NCBI GenBank assembly: GCA_003260075.1
Contig: QLIY01000171.1
Coordinates: 30,308-94,307 of the forward strand
DNA length: 64,000 nt
Source: Phallusia mammillata
Lineage: Eukaryota; Chordata; Ascidiacea; Phlebobranchia; Ascidiidae
Direction: 5' to 3'
The position numbers and the translations under genes were made by a program. The first letter of the stretch is position 1. Every line of letters starts with the position of its first letter. Under the pieces are notes generated by a model. The model saw nothing but the letters and a program-made list of their open reading frames with translations. It was not told the DNA's origin and did not search any database. This document shows positions 13,544-26,900 of this stretch, piece by piece.

Positions 13544-14535
13544 ATGTCGCAATCGCTGCAAAATTGTTTTAACTATACAGGACATTTGCCTTCTAAGATG
13601 TTTAAAATAAAGATTTGGTGTATAAAACTGTTTGGTGTTTTAATAATTTTCTCGTTGGCTGTATTTGTTTACTGGAATTACACCAATTCTCTGTTTGTTT
13701 CCTTAAAATCCATTCCAATAGTTTCATCCTCCAGTCATCTGGTAACAAACTATGAACCAAGATACGATGAAAGTAACAAAAGCTCTTCTCCCAAATACAA
13801 AAGCAGTGAAAACAACTCTTTCAATTCGTATGAAAATGAACAATTTGGGACAAGATATTGGAGGACCTACTACCCGGAGATATCTTCTTACCTGTCAGCA
13901 ATTGAAAGTGGGAGCATCCAGTGGCCAGTACCTGTTCCACAAACAACATCAGCCAAATTTTCTAACGTTCAAATTCAACCTGCTGGTTCCGTTAAAGAGG
14001 CCAAAATAGGGGATCTTCTGCGAGCAGTTATTCAGACAAAAAATGGACTCGACCATGACAAAACACACGGAGGGGACTATTTTCATGTAAGGTATGTAAA
14101 CAGTATTAACTGCCAGTTCGATGGTGTTTGAAGTTCGTACGTTGCAGTTTTTGTATTACTAACGTACTTCGGTGCCGCTCCTTTTACAAGCCACTTACAT
14201 AGAACACGTCTTTTATACACATAACTCATTACGAACATATTTTACGTACCATATGCTCTAGTTTACCAAATGGGTTTTAACTTTTACTTTCAACATACTT
14301 AAATTAGTTGTTTAAAAAAATATAGGACGATATTGTCCTTACATTTGTATATCGTTCTAGCCGTCAGTTTTCACTCCCTGACCCCCCCCCCCCCGATATT
14401 GTCCTTACATTTGTATATCGTTCTAGCCGTCAGTTTTCACTTCCTGACCTAGGGCAAAATGTCCCATGTTAGGGGGAATGTAGAAAGCCTTTTAAAGAAG
14501 GGGAAGTATAATATTCACGGTCTTAACATTACTGT

Positions 14536-14567
<32 letters not shown>

Positions 14568-14732
14568 TTTGTCAAAAACAAACTTTGCAATCACTTCGTT
14601 TATATTTGAACCAGGTAGTCAGACAGTTTAACAACCACCAGATTTGAATTTAAATTAATTGTAAACAAACAACAGTTAAGAATTGATGGAAAGTGAAAAC
14701 TACCACGTAAAAAAATGGTATACCAACACCGA

Positions 14733-14784
<52 letters not shown>

Positions 14785-16858
14785 TGCAACTAATTTCACT
14801 AAACGACATGTCTTTTATGTAGATTGATTGGCGTCGATAAAGATGGAAAACCCAATGAAAAAAATGCTTTATCGCCCGATGTACAAGACTTCGGTAATGG
14901 AACGTACAGCTTCATCGCGCCGCTACTGTGGGAAGGAGAGACGCGGCTGATCGTCGAACTTGTGCATCCAAGCGAAGCGGTTGCGATGCTGATAACTAAA
15001 ACCAATGGTTTTGTTGGCCGAGGTGTGTTGTTCACTGGAACCTATTTAAACGGCGATAAGCAACTATGCAACGTCGGTTTAGCAATCAGGTTGGTATATT
15101 CAATCAAAATTTAAACCATACACCATGCCTGTTCAAGGCGTCATACCGAATCAAACCATCACACTCCCTGTAAGCATTTGCGTCTTACAAAGTGGGCAAT
15201 ACTGCTTGTGATTCGACAGTCTCACTGACCCTGTGTAGTTCTGTTGGTAGAGCGCGAGTCCCGGAAATGCTTCTGTCGTTGGTTCATGATTGAACATGAC
15301 GCCTTCAGCGTGTCTGGCGTACTATGATTTATAGAGAGAGTGTCGTAATCGCTGGTCCAAAGTTGTCGGGCCAGGTTAAGGTTCGAGCCGGGCTTCGAAC
15401 TTGCTCTTTCGGCTTCGGGCAGGGCTCAGGTCGAATTTCCAGAAAAATGCGCCGGTCTACATGAAAGGTTTAGGACAAATCCTAACAGTGTGTATGTATG
15501 CTCGTAGTTACATACACACAAATTGGAGCAGTTTTTTGACTGATTCTGATACACAGATATTGCTGCTTTATTTTACAATGAAAAGCTTTATTACTATTAT
15601 TGTTTCTTAAAATACACCTCAATCAGTATTTATTTGCGGTAAAGTTCCTGCTATTGAAGAACATATCCTGTGTGAAACACATTTTATTTTCAAAAGTCAT
15701 TATGTCTTTGTTTTATACCTAGGCATTTCTTTTACAGGTTATTTGTGTATTTAGGCTACTTACACTATATGTCGATAAATATTGACACATTGTTATTTTT
15801 TATAATAAATATTGACACATTGTTATTTTTTCAGAGACCCTCTTAATCCACCATGCAATTTTTCACGTCCCAACAAAGGCATCACGTGGTTCTGCGATCG
15901 ACCGCGCGACAACAAATGCACTGCTTTGAAATGGATAGCTGCTTCCAATACACAAGAAGAAAGCTTTTTGTTGGGCAATCAACCACTATTTACCACAAAT
16001 GTCAACTGGAAAGCAGAAATAAATGGCTCTGGCTTAACGTTCAAAGTTGCCAAGTCAAATTTTGCAACAAATATGTTTGACAAATTGCCACCATGCAACC
16101 GTTTATCTGGTGTTAGTGAATATGCCAACGATCCTCGGTGGGGGAAAAATGTTGGACTGCATCTTGATGGTCGCTGGAGGTCGCTACAGTGCAACAATGT
16201 TGACACTCATAAGTTGGAACGAGCAAACAAATGCTTTAAAAACAAGATTATGTATTTAATTGGAGACTCAACTCTTCGCCAATGGTTTTTGGGTCTAACC
16301 AAAATTCTTAGGCTTAAAGAAAATGATAATGGCGACGAAACAGTGTGGCAACGCCCTCGTCATTCACGTAGCGAGTCGTTAAATTTCACTGTTCACTACT
16401 TTGGCCACGGGTCGCCATTACACGGTTTAGGTCCACCATCAAGTCGCCCTTACGTGGTGGATACTTTATCTGACATAAAACCCACAGACAACGGTAAACA
16501 CCTTTACATTGTCATTAACCTGGCCTTGCATTTTAGTCTATTTGATACTGTAGTGTACATTAAGCGACTGGACTCCATCAGAGATTCGATCAAAGACCTT
16601 CTTCAAGTTTCACCTGAAGTCACTGTGATGATACGTGGCTGTATACGTTACAAAATGACAAAAATCCCGGTGCCTAGCGAGTGGCTGAGCTTTCGTCTTT
16701 GCAAAATACTTCGCAAAACCTTTCGTCAACTTCCTAATGTAGGATTTCTTGATACTTGGCCAATAACTGGTGCGCACCCGAGTTGGGATACACACCCAGA
16801 TGATACTTCAGTGGCACAACATGTTGCGCTGTTTATGTCCTATGTTTGTCAAGTTTAA
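13544..16858 (+). CDS. NXPE-family protein (neurexophilin/PC-esterase domain), 3 exons
   Basis: Exons 13544-14091, 14823-15089 and 15835-16858 join in frame (AG+A at both junctions) to about 612 residues from Met1, or 594 if the second Met (13598) is used. A possible acceptor CAG just before 13581 makes the second start plausible. After a short N-terminus comes a hydrophobic segment (VLIIFSLAVFVYW) suited to a signal anchor, then a Ser/Asn-rich spacer. Next is the NXPE beta-sandwich part (NGTYSFIAPLLWEGETRLIV; LITKTNGFVGRGVLFTG). The PC-esterase-like domain has the GDSTLRQWF motif (GDSL-type Ser) and a C-terminal D-T-H / H-V segment (WDTHPDDTSVAQHV). The family acts in the secretory pathway or at the cell surface; catalytic activity of most members is unproven. 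The introns hold C tracts, a duplicated segment and a tRNA-derived repeat. A degenerate copy of the 3' end lies at 23.36-23.63 kb. Confidence 0.93.
14538..14567. repeat. C30 tract (probable gap placeholder)
   Basis: Pure C run in NXPE intron 1. No flanking duplication seen. A shorter C13 tract at 14382-14394 separates two copies of a 65-base segment (about 14326-14390 and 14395-14460). Confidence 0.9.
14734..14783. repeat. C50 tract (probable gap placeholder)
   Basis: Pure C run 39 bases upstream of NXPE exon 2. The intron sequence on its two sides is unrelated, so some intron sequence may be missing here. Confidence 0.9.
15225..15440 (+). mobile_element. tRNA-derived SINE-like repeat in NXPE intron 2
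   Basis: An A-box-like sequence (tagttctgttggtagagc, from 15236) is followed at a tRNA-like distance by a degenerate B box (ggttcatgattgaac, 15281-15295). The folded tRNA is not intact, so a SINE head fits better than a functional tRNA. Confidence 0.5.
15774..15834 (+). repeat. Tandem duplication of an intron 3' end
   Basis: A roughly 30-base unit (ataaatattgacacattgtt then a T run) occurs twice back to back. The second copy supplies the pyrimidine tract and CAG acceptor used by NXPE exon 3. Confidence 0.8.
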
Positions 16859-18934
16859 CTGCAATGGTGAAACTCTGTGCTTGCTTCAGACAACTGTTGA
16901 AAAATTTGTAAGTATTTACAAGGGCAAATACATTTTTCACTGGGGTGTACAATTTGTGAGTAAACGTTAAAAGGGTTTACCATTTCAAAAAAGGTTGACA
17001 AGCACTAATGTAAAGCGACAGTAGAAGAACCCTGCGTAAACGAAAACATCCTAGGAAACTTGACTAAACCCAACTGCACGTACAGTACAACTGTTACAAA
17101 TGACATATTAGGTCATTGCAGTTAAGGTTGCATCACTAACAGTAATTTACATTTAGAAGTCACTAGTCACATTTAGTGAAGACATATATACAAAATGACT
17201 TACCAATAATCGTCAACACGACAATAAACGCCTTTTCTATGTAACCGAAGCAGCAGCCTTCTCCACAGATGTGAGCAACGAAAATAAGTAAACTACATTG
17301 CGTTACCACACACAAAACTGGCAGTTGATTATTACATCAAAAACTTGCAGTTGTAATGGCGAGTAAAAGCGGGAATCAATAGAAATCAACAATTACTGGC
17401 AAATAAGATGTAACACGATGTCTTTCATTTTACGCAATACCCAGACCTTCTTATAAATTGTTGCTTTATTTCGCCATTGCAGGTATTCAATCAATAATAA
17501 CAAAACAGGTAACTTAAACATGTGTTACAAGCGTGAAAACAAAAGTGGTGTAGCTGGAGCCCCATTTGGATAATTTTAGAAGCTGACCCTTTATATTTGC
17601 TTTTGGAAATATTGTAAAGCAGCAAAAAAAGAAACCAATGCGTAACTATTTTTTTGCTGTAAATACAGTTGAACAATAATCATCGAACATATAATAGAAT
17701 GACATAAAACGTGTGGAAGTACGGCAATGTGCAAACCGACCATAGGGCAACCAAGTTTGCTTTTCTGGGAGCAATAACTGGACGCATACCAGATAAAATA
17801 TGATAAATACTCTTTTGCCTGCTGTAATATGTATGGTATAAGCCTGAGTTTTTGTTGTCTTATTATGCGGAAATGATGTGTAACAATAATTAAGCAAGCA
17901 CTCATCATCATCATCATCATCATTTTATTTTCAGTTGCGTACGCGGTTGTTGCATGCAAATAAAATATAATAGGCAAGCAACTGGTGGATGGCGAAGGGA
18001 CCATATAGGTCATCGAGTCGCAGGGACACATAGAGCAAAACTGAAATGTTAAACGATGGTGATTTTATTGTAAGCAATTCATTTCGAAACAAAAACCTTT
18101 ATTAATGTGTCGAATTAAATGATTTGGACTGCTATAAATGACATAAGCAGAGAGTAAAGACAGAAATATAGAGACGGCACTTTGCAGAAATAAACTTTTG
18201 TTAAAATCTTAAAACTGGTGAAACAAACTTAGGAAAAAAAATTACAAGTACCAGTCATTAAAGTTCTAATTTACCCAACGCCTTCCTAAGATCAAAATAC
18301 TCTTCGTTGTACTTTGTAAATAAAAGTTAAGCATGTGAAATAATGTTGATCTCAAACTATGCGCTTTTTATTCTTTTAGAAACAAGTACTGGATGTGAAC
18401 CACTAAAATCAGAAACAACTTCATCATGTCTTGTTTCTTTTATAACATCCAGAGTGACTTGTAAAATGTCGCTTTGTTTCGCAATTGCAGGTAAAGCGTG
18501 ATAAATGTATTTTGTCAGCTATGACGCGTATGGTGAGCCCCAATCACACGAGGAGATTGCTTTTGTTGGTTTTATGTAATTATGCGGAAATGATGTGTAA
18601 AGTTTTATTAATTGCTCAAACGGTCATCGCAGGGACACACAGTGCAAAATATAAATGTTAAAAGATGGTTACTTTATTGTAAGTAATTCATTTTGAAATA
18701 AAACCTTTAGTCATGTGTTGTATTATATTATTTGGACTTCTCTAAATGACACACAGGTGAAGAAAAAATATAGCCACCTTATGATAGTGACAACTTTATG
18801 TCCAGAACTCGCAAGTTTGATCACAAATGAAAATACAACAAAAAAAAAAATTTAAGATGTCACTTATTACATGAGAATATTAGCAGTGTTTTTGCTTGAT
18901 GGAAAGAAAACGCTTAAAGTGCGAAAAAATGACC
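16859..18934. repeat. Intergenic region with repeated gene-flank blocks
   Basis: No complete gene. 17840-18150 and 18570-18760 are diverged direct copies (shared 'tatgcggaaatgatgtgtaa', 'gttaaa[ac]gatggt', 'gtaagcaattcattt'). Both resemble the reverse complement of 33.75-34.0 kb, the gene B to gene C interval. A second blurred copy of the same promoter block lies near 17440-17500. A short CAT microsatellite is at about 17903-17922. Confidence 0.6.
18370..18540 (-). pseudogene. Relic first exon and promoter of an LCCL-family gene
   Basis: This segment is an inverted, diverged copy of 33980-34170, the promoter and signal-peptide exon of gene C. On the minus strand an ATG at 18424 is followed by KLFLI-like codons, then similarity fades. 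No LCCL exons follow in the correct direction, so it is a leftover of the inverted duplication that also produced genes A and B. Confidence 0.65.
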
Positions 18935-20050
18935 TTAGTCAGCGACACACGAATCGTTTGAAGTGTGAGTTGCTTGGCCGAAAATTTGAACTTTGTCCGA
19001 CGTCATCGCTACTACGTAATCAGTTGGGCAGTTGCAGCTGTGAAACATGACGCCGATTTCCGATGACGTAAGCACTCGAGGCCATATTGCGAAATCATGT
19101 TGCGCTCCGCTATAAAACAAGTTTTAAGAAGTTTAAATGTCAAGCGTATACAAATGTTGGGGTGGTTGGTTGTGACTTAAATTCATTTCTTCGGAAAACA
19201 GCACCCTCCGTGTTGTAATGCATTTTTTAAGTACAGTTATTTTAATATTTAAAACTACACCCAAAATGTATTGATAACACTGCAAAATATCAGTGCTGAT
19301 GAATGATAACTAATGAGGACGTTTAATACGGTTGTTTCATTTTTAAACCAATTAGGCTAAAATGCAAAACATAACTATGTTGTTTGACGGAAAATGAAAA
19401 AACAACCCAGCAGTTTTACTGTGTAGTTAATAAGGGTATCCAGAGCAGTTTTGAATTGCAAATTTGTATAAATGTTTAAACTCGAGTGAAACTCTGTCAC
19501 AACAAAATATTGGTGATATGCAATATCACCGCAATAATAATAATAATAATAAATTAATATAAACACGATTATTTCAAACGAATAGTGTTAGGTTTTAAAA
19601 GAATTCCGAAAAAGAAAACAATTTACTAAAAGGATTGATCACTTTCGAAGCCTCCGCCATAATTATCTTGATCCTGTGCTACAATCAAGATTCCGTCTCC
19701 ATTCGTTGAACCAACATTACAAGTCTGATTGTCGACCTGGGTTCCATTTATGGTCATACCACATCGATTAGATTGGGAGTCAAACCACGCGCACAGATGT
19801 ACCTGAAAAAAATATCTAAACAATTATCTAGAAAAGATAGAAATATCAAAGAATCAGATATAGTTTTAAAACGCCTAAAACTGTAGTTTTTCAAATAGAT
19901 ATCTTACAATTATGTTTCGCGGTATAGTTGCATCAAAATAAACATCTCCCCCCCCCCTTGTTGAAGCCCTAAGCCCCATTTTAATATTGAATGTTTCCAA
20001 TGTTCGGTGTTCACTTTCCATTTTTTGTACATAATCATTGATTTTCATCG

Positions 20051-20126
<76 letters not shown>

Positions 20127-22242
20127 GTTAGAAACCGTTACCTATGCTAACAAAAATTATGTTACAAAAAAATACTCTCGTTCCGAACCATTACATAGGG
20201 CGAAGCTGTTAACCGATGTTTTTGTGGCGTAACTGAACAGCGTAAAGGTTCGTGAACTTGCTGGAAAGAAGTCAATCCACATGCACACTGTGGCTTGTTT
20301 GAGAATAGGAACACTTCCATTGTAAATTATGTAATCCGACTTTTGTTTGTTGCGTGGAAACACCAATTGCGATGAAGGACAACCTAAACCTAAACAAAAA
20401 GGTGTGACGAGTTTACAATAGTGTATGTGACAAATTGCAAGACATTTAAAACAATATCCGTCTAGTCTAGTTCGTTTTTACCACTGTTTCGTTAAACAAA
20501 TTAGATTAAAATATTAAAAAATCCCCAAAACAGCTAAACATTTAAAAAATGATGTAAATAATCATTTGTGTTTTTATCCACTTGCAGTGTTTCCAAAATT
20601 TTGCGAAAAATGGTCTTGACCCATATTATAGGTTGGGAAACTTTGGTTTAGTTGTAACTTATTTATGAACATAAAGAACGTTAGGTCCTAGATGCCGCGT
20701 TTTTTTACAAACACCTATTAATCCTGGACAACTTCAACTAGTGTTTACCTGTTTCGCAATGGATTCCTGTATACGCAGATGCACAAATGCAACTGAATCC
20801 ACCAAGTAAATCCACACATGTCCCTTTATTTTGACATGGGTTGGTGTAAGAACATGAGTTTACGTCTGAAACAATATGATGTTGAATGAATGTTACAAAA
20901 GTCATTAAGTCTTTTATGATACTAAACTACCTGAAAAAACAAACCACGATTTGTCGTTGCAGGTATTGTTCTGATTTTCAAAAGATGAAATAATCACATT
21001 GCTTCCATTCGTGTATTTGTAACTCTTGACATGTCCACCAGACGCTAAAAAGATATGTATTTTTTCTAGTAGCTAGAACAGACATAAACCAAGAGAAAAT
21101 CTTAATGTAAAAATATTATTTGGCATTCTGCTATCAAGCTGTTATGCATCTACGTTTAACTTTGTGAGTTACCTGAAATTTCCCCCGCTTTAATAGCAGC
21201 AGCACATATTGAACTATTCAAATGAAAAGTAGTATTTCCGCAAGGATAAACTTCCCCACTACAACCAGGCGGACAAAAGACTTCAGTTATAACAAACTGC
21301 GTGTCACCAGTCGTGGAACACGTCACTGCAAAAAAATGAATTTAAAATTTAACCGGTTGCTGTTTTACGTAAAAAAGTGTTGGAACGTCAATCGGATAGC
21401 CTCACTTTCAAATTTGTAGTTGGTTCCAAGCGAGGTACAAGTTTGACTTCGTATGCCATTCTTAAAAGTGCCTGTCAAAGTTTCTTTATCTGCAGAAGAA
21501 TGGAACACTTCTACTGGGCCTCCAGACGCTGCATAATACAAAAGTCGTAAAAACGTTATACTTTTGTTTTTTTCTTATTTACATTTGTTCCTATAAGTTC
21601 CATTTCCATAAAAAAACAACTGTCAGTTAAGTTGTGTTGATTTACACAACCCCTCCCCGAAAGGTTATTAATTGACACTAAAGTAACGAAATCATAAAGT
21701 TACTGCATGGACCCTTGTATTGAAAGATGCGTTGTTGTACATGAAAATGTTTCTACTTACAATCAATAATTCCTTCCTGTATAGCTGCAAGGCATACAGA
21801 GCCTTGAGAATAAATTTCACTTCCACATAATGTTGCTTGTTGACTTCCACAATTTTCAGGACATATTAACTTGTTGATGGTGTAATTGAGATCCGAAAAT
21901 TGCGTGGCACAAGTTACTACACGTTATGAAAACATAAAAAACGTGTTAAGTTTGAGACGATGCAACATCCTGGTTATTTCAAATTTGACCAAACCTAATA
22001 TTAAAATTTTGTTTTTTGGGTGCTGGTCAAATTTCTTTTTTTGTATGATTAAACAAAATAGTACAACCACTTTCCGATTACCAATAACAATCATAAATGT
22101 TAGTTTGAAAACATATATATATATATATTTATATATTTCTATATAAGTTATATTTGTATATTATGGTTTCATACTAACCTGTGTTTGATAAGCTGAAATG
22201 TATTTTGCAACACAACACCATACAAAAAAGAAAATTCTTCAT
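18935..22242 (-). CDS. Gene A: LCCL-LCCL-EGF-pentraxin secreted protein (exon 7 damaged)
   Basis: Exons in reading order: 22242-22179 (signal peptide MKNFLFCMVLCC), 21916-21761 and 21528-21406 (LCCL 1), 21325-21173 and 21044-20931 (LCCL 2), 20865-20749 (EGF), about 20389-20160 (pentraxin part 1), 19802-19627 and 19109-18935. Exon lengths 64/156/123/153/114/117 and 176/175 equal those of gene B. LCCL 1 shows LICPENCGSQQATLCGSEIY and VCLAAI. The pentraxin part keeps ATVCMWIDF, HLCAWFDS, the Ca-site-like AQDQDNYGGGF and FAIWPRVLTSSEI. Exon 7 meets an in-frame stop near 20157, just before the 71-base C tract at 20054-20124, so about 30 residues present in the other copies are missing. This is either assembly damage or a real pseudogene. 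Otherwise it would be a secreted calcium-dependent recognition protein, by family inference. Confidence 0.85.
20054..20124. repeat. C71 tract inside gene A exon 7 region
   Basis: Pure C run replacing the end of pentraxin exon 7 and its donor. A C10 tract also occurs at 19948-19957. Probably an estimated-length gap. Confidence 0.9.
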
Positions 22243-23941
22243 GATCCTCTGGCGTGATTTAACAGTAGTGAAACACCGACTTCGTTCAATAATTTACCCG
22301 TTCAAGTAATATAAATACTGTGAATAGCATAATGACCGGGCATACACCTTAACTACATAAACTAATGGATGATTTATAACAACAAACTGTGACAGCTGGT
22401 TGGCGACCCATTATGCGAAAATAATATACAACATTAAATTTAGTGATGACGTCCACACTAATTGGCAGATAATTTTGGGGAAAAACAAGTTTAAACAAAT
22501 GTGGTACTTTATGATTAATTAGGTAATTTCCGTAATATATGTATAATGTTCTGTTTAACCTTTAGGCAAAAAAAACACCTTCATAAGCAACCTGTATTTT
22601 GAAAACGTGTTCGCAATTTAGCTTAATTAATTGAGCACATGAAACCACATGACAGTTTTAACATCCATTTGTGCATTTATATGTGTTATCAAAATTATAA
22701 AAGCCATAATAAATCGATTGGTATTTCTATTTTAGTCATCAGTCTTTTTAGTATCAGACAATTAAAAAACAAAACAAATTGTGCCCTCATCGCAACTTGC
22801 GAGATCATTTCCAATCTTTTTAACCACTAAATCTGCCTTATCATTTCGCATCAACCCTATTTTTAACAACGAAATCTTATCACAACATATTAAACGTCTG
22901 CGACAAAGCATCAACACCGAAGGCTTCAGTCTGAAGCATACTTCCTCTACGTGAACAAAAGTTTACATTTCAAAACTGAATGGGCAATGACATAGATTTA
23001 TTAAGTTTTGTCTGTAATATTCTTGTGAATCAAAACATAGTTTCTTTGTCACTGTATTGTTGGCTACCTTTTGGTCGTTTTTTATTAGAACTGTAGCAAA
23101 GCTGTCTAAAATATGGCTTGAATCTAAAAAGACACGACAGAAACCCGAATTATATTCACAAAAACCTAAGCTTGGGATATATAACGGGCCAAATGCATGA
23201 AGGGCACCAAGCAATTAGATCAAGAAACAACTTAAGCAGCAAGGAATAAAACTCACAGTAAGGAAAGAAATGATTAAGAATTCTTCATCAATTCTTTAAA
23301 GTATGACTGTTCACGACAATTTTGAAAATTTCCCAACGGTAATGAAAAAACAAACATACTTGACAAACATATGACATTAAAGCCCAATATATTGTGCCAT
23401 TGAAGTATCATCTGGGTGTGTATCCCAACTCGGGTGCGCGTCAGTTATGGGCCAAGTATCGAGAAATCCTATACATTAGGATGCTGACACAAGGCTTCGA
23501 GAAGTATTTTGCAAAGACGAAAGCTCAGCCACTCCCCCGTTCCCTCGGCACTGAAGTTTTTGTCATATTACTGTATAACGTATGCAGCTACGTATCATAA
23601 CAGTGACATCGGGTGAATCGCTCTAATGTACAGTAACGTATTACATAGGAATACGATGTAGGTCATTTGTTTCTACTTGTTTATACCATAATTATTCTCC
23701 AATTGGGGTGGACGTCATCACTGAATTAAATGTCATTTATTATTTCGCGTACGTCAATTAATCAAACTGTCCTGGTTGGTTGTTAACAAACACCGACGAG
23801 TTTTACGTAATCAAACTATACTTCCGGTCAATTAATATACTATTCACAGTATTGATACTACATGAATGAGTAAAAATGTGTCATAAAAAGCTCAGATGAA
23901 GGTACGTTGCTCCAATTTCTGGTAAATCACGCAAGAGCACC
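22243..23941. promoter_or_regulatory. Divergent promoter region between genes A and B
   Basis: The two start codons face away from each other across 1.7 kb. The outer parts are inverted copies. 'gtgatgacgtccaca' near 22441 matches the reverse complement near 23705, and the last 60 bases before each ATG share 'gtaaatcacgc...' and similar blocks. So the promoters were duplicated with the genes. The centre (about 22.5-23.35 kb) shows nothing recognisable. Confidence 0.6.
23357..23630 (-). pseudogene. Degenerate fragment of the NXPE gene 3' end
   Basis: The reverse complement of this stretch matches the last ~250 bases of the NXPE coding exon (about 16610-16855). This covers the cgcacccgagttgggataca region that encodes the H-P-S-W-D-T-H motif and the stop. 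It has substitutions and indels and no upstream exons, so it is a non-functional fragment. Confidence 0.85.
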
Positions 23942-26900
23942 ATGAAGAATTTTCTTTTTTGTGTGGTGTTGTGTTGTGGAATGCGCTTCAGCTTATCCAA
24001 CACAGGTTAGTAAGAACCAAACGTGATTAATTTTAATTGATACACATTATTAAACAGTTTTACTTTGCTTAAACCAACTTTTATGATTGTTACAGGATAA
24101 TCGGAAAGTGGTTTTACATTTTTTGCACAAAGCAACATTTTGCCAGCACCTAAATACAAAATTTTAATATTAGGTTTTTGTCAGATTTACATCTTTAAAC
24201 TTAACATTCTTTTTATGTATATAGTAGCTTGTGTCACGCAATTTTCGGATCTTGACCACTCTGTCACCAAGATAATATGTCCTGAAAAATGTGGAAGCCA
24301 ACAAGCGACTTTATGTGGAAGTGGAATTTATACTCAAGGCTCCGTATGCCTTGCAGCTATGCAGGAAGGATTAATTGATTGTAAGCAAAAACTATGTTAT
24401 GTAAAATTTGTATCTTCGGGTACAAACTTTGGTTGTTTTAATCTTGCAGCGAATTTTTGTAGTTTAAGTTTCTCACTTTAACTTAATATCCAATGGAGGT
24501 AGATTTGTGTGATGTAGCATAACATAACTGTTTTTTTTTCTGAAAACAAAACTTATGGAAAGAAATCTAAACAAAAAAGAACAAAAGTACAACGACTATT
24601 GTATTAATTAAGCAGCCTCTGGTGGCCCAATAGAAGTGTTCCAGACTTCTGTAGATAAAGGATCTTTGACAGCAACTTTCAAGAATGGTATACGAAGTCA
24701 ATCTTGTTCCTCGCTTGGAACCAACTACAAATTTGAAAGTGAGGCTATCCAATTGACGTTCCAACGCTTTATTACGTAACTACATTAGGAAGCTGACATG
24801 CGTACAATTATTGCCCGCAGAAATGTAAACTGTTATCATTGCCCCAACGTCGGTTTACTCGTATTTTTGCATAGTTTATGTTATGTTATTGATTTGGTAA
24901 TTTTGTTCAACTGCATTTACGGAAAATATGTCATTACGCTGTGCTTTCTTTTTTTCTTTTCTTCGAAACGTCGATACAAAAATACGTCAAAAACTTATAG
25001 ATAGGTGTCAGCTGAAAATAGCCGGTTGTGTTTCCAGCTGTACCCCTTTTGTTTGAACGCTTGTTACACACGTTTACCCGCGTGTTGCCTGTCTTTATTA
25101 TTATACTTGGGCTCTGAAACAAATAAACTAAATTGATTGGCTAAACTTTAAATTCGCATTATTGCAGTGACGTGTTCCACGACCAGTAACACCCAGTTTG
25201 TTATTACTGAAGTATTTTGTCCGCCTGGATGTGATGGGGAAGTTTATTATTGCGGAAAAAATGCATTTCATCTGAATAGTTTGTTATGTGCTGCTGCTAT
25301 TAGAGCGGGAAAAATTTCAGGTAACTCACAATGTAAAACGTAGATGCATGACAGCTTGATAGCAGAACGTCAAATCTGTTTTTGCATAAAGATTTTCCAC
25401 TGGTTTTTGTCTATTCTATCTACTAGATATTTTTCAGCATCTGGTGGACATGTTAAGAGTTTCAAATACACGAATGGAACCAATGTGATTATTTCAACTT
25501 TTGAAAATCAGAACAATACCTGCGGGGCCAAATCGTGGTTTGTTTTTTCAGGTAGTTTAGTATCACAAGAGAATTCATAACTTTTGTAACGTACATTCTT
25601 TTTTTTCAGACGTAAACTCATGTTCTTACACCAACCCATGTCAAAATAACGGCACATGTATGGATCTACTTGGTGCATTCAGTTGCATTTGTGCATCTGC
25701 GTACACAGGAATTCATTGCGAAACCGGTAAACACTAGTTAATATTGTCCAGCAGAATTAATAGCTGTTAGTAAAATGCGCAGCTTTTAGGGCCCAAAAAA
25801 CAAAAATTTCGTTGTTTTTCTGCTACGAACAACGCGCATAGTGCTCTTTGTTACGTCAAAAATAAAATAAAACCTTGGTGCAGGGATGCACAACCTTTTT
25901 TGCTAGGACGGTCGCATCGCAGATTCTTATTTCGCCAACGGCCGCCATTTACCTGCTTTTTTGTTTTAAAATGCTTGGTTTACATCATATATATACCATC
26001 TAATAGCGCCCAAAAACCCAGAATAATTTCTAGCTTGGTGCACAGATTGCGCTGCACAGCATGGAGATCAGTCTTAAGTGTTTATGATGTCATAATCTAC
26101 ATTGTGATACTTGTGGTACCTGTTTTGTTCGCATTGTTGGCACACAATAGGCGTACACAAAGTCTGATGCATATGGTTATTAGGCTGGTAATACTCTTTT
26201 TAGTGCCACATAAACTGTTTAGAGCAGTTTAAAATCAAAATATTTAGCAAAAGAGTTTTATTTAGGTCACGGCCGCAAACTCGACTCTGCGGCGGCATGC
26301 TGCCGTACCTCTGCCTTACTGTAAGTCTACCCCTGCATTAGTATAGTGTAACTGTAGCGTCGCACCTTCAGTGCAGCGCCTGGACAAGCTACCAGTGCGA
26401 GCAACAGAATTTTATTTCGACCAAGATGAATGACGCGCGCAATAAACGCGGTTTTCTGCAAACATAACAACACTAGTAAAAGTCAGAACGAGGAACAACG
26501 ACAAAACGCATTTACAGGAGAGAAACAAAATAACGTACCAAACTTTGATCGGTCCAGGCATAAGACTTCCCAGTTGGAAATCACAGATTACGGTTTTCAC
26601 ACTGTAAATATCGTAAGTCGTAATCAGTAAAACACATAAAAACACACCAAGATACAGGCNCCCCAAAACATCCCCCCCCCCCCTGTGACGCGACCACCGC
26701 AAGCACAACAGTCGCGATTCTGCCACAAAACACGAGTTAGGTACAGTCCCCAAAAAATATGTAAAATAGCGAAGATGAATGATTGCATCCAAGCAAGAAA
26801 CCGTGCATGGAAATGCCTGTTCATATGGTTACACCCGTGTGTGATCATGCTGACCGAACTACAAGTCACCAACAGCCGTAAATCAAATGAAAATAATATG

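Noticed and set aside
20038-20232. Poly-proline open frame
   Set aside because: It is only the translation of the C71 tract. The same applies to the Pro/Gly-run frames at 14459, 14600, 58092, 58095, 63362, 63419 and 63493.
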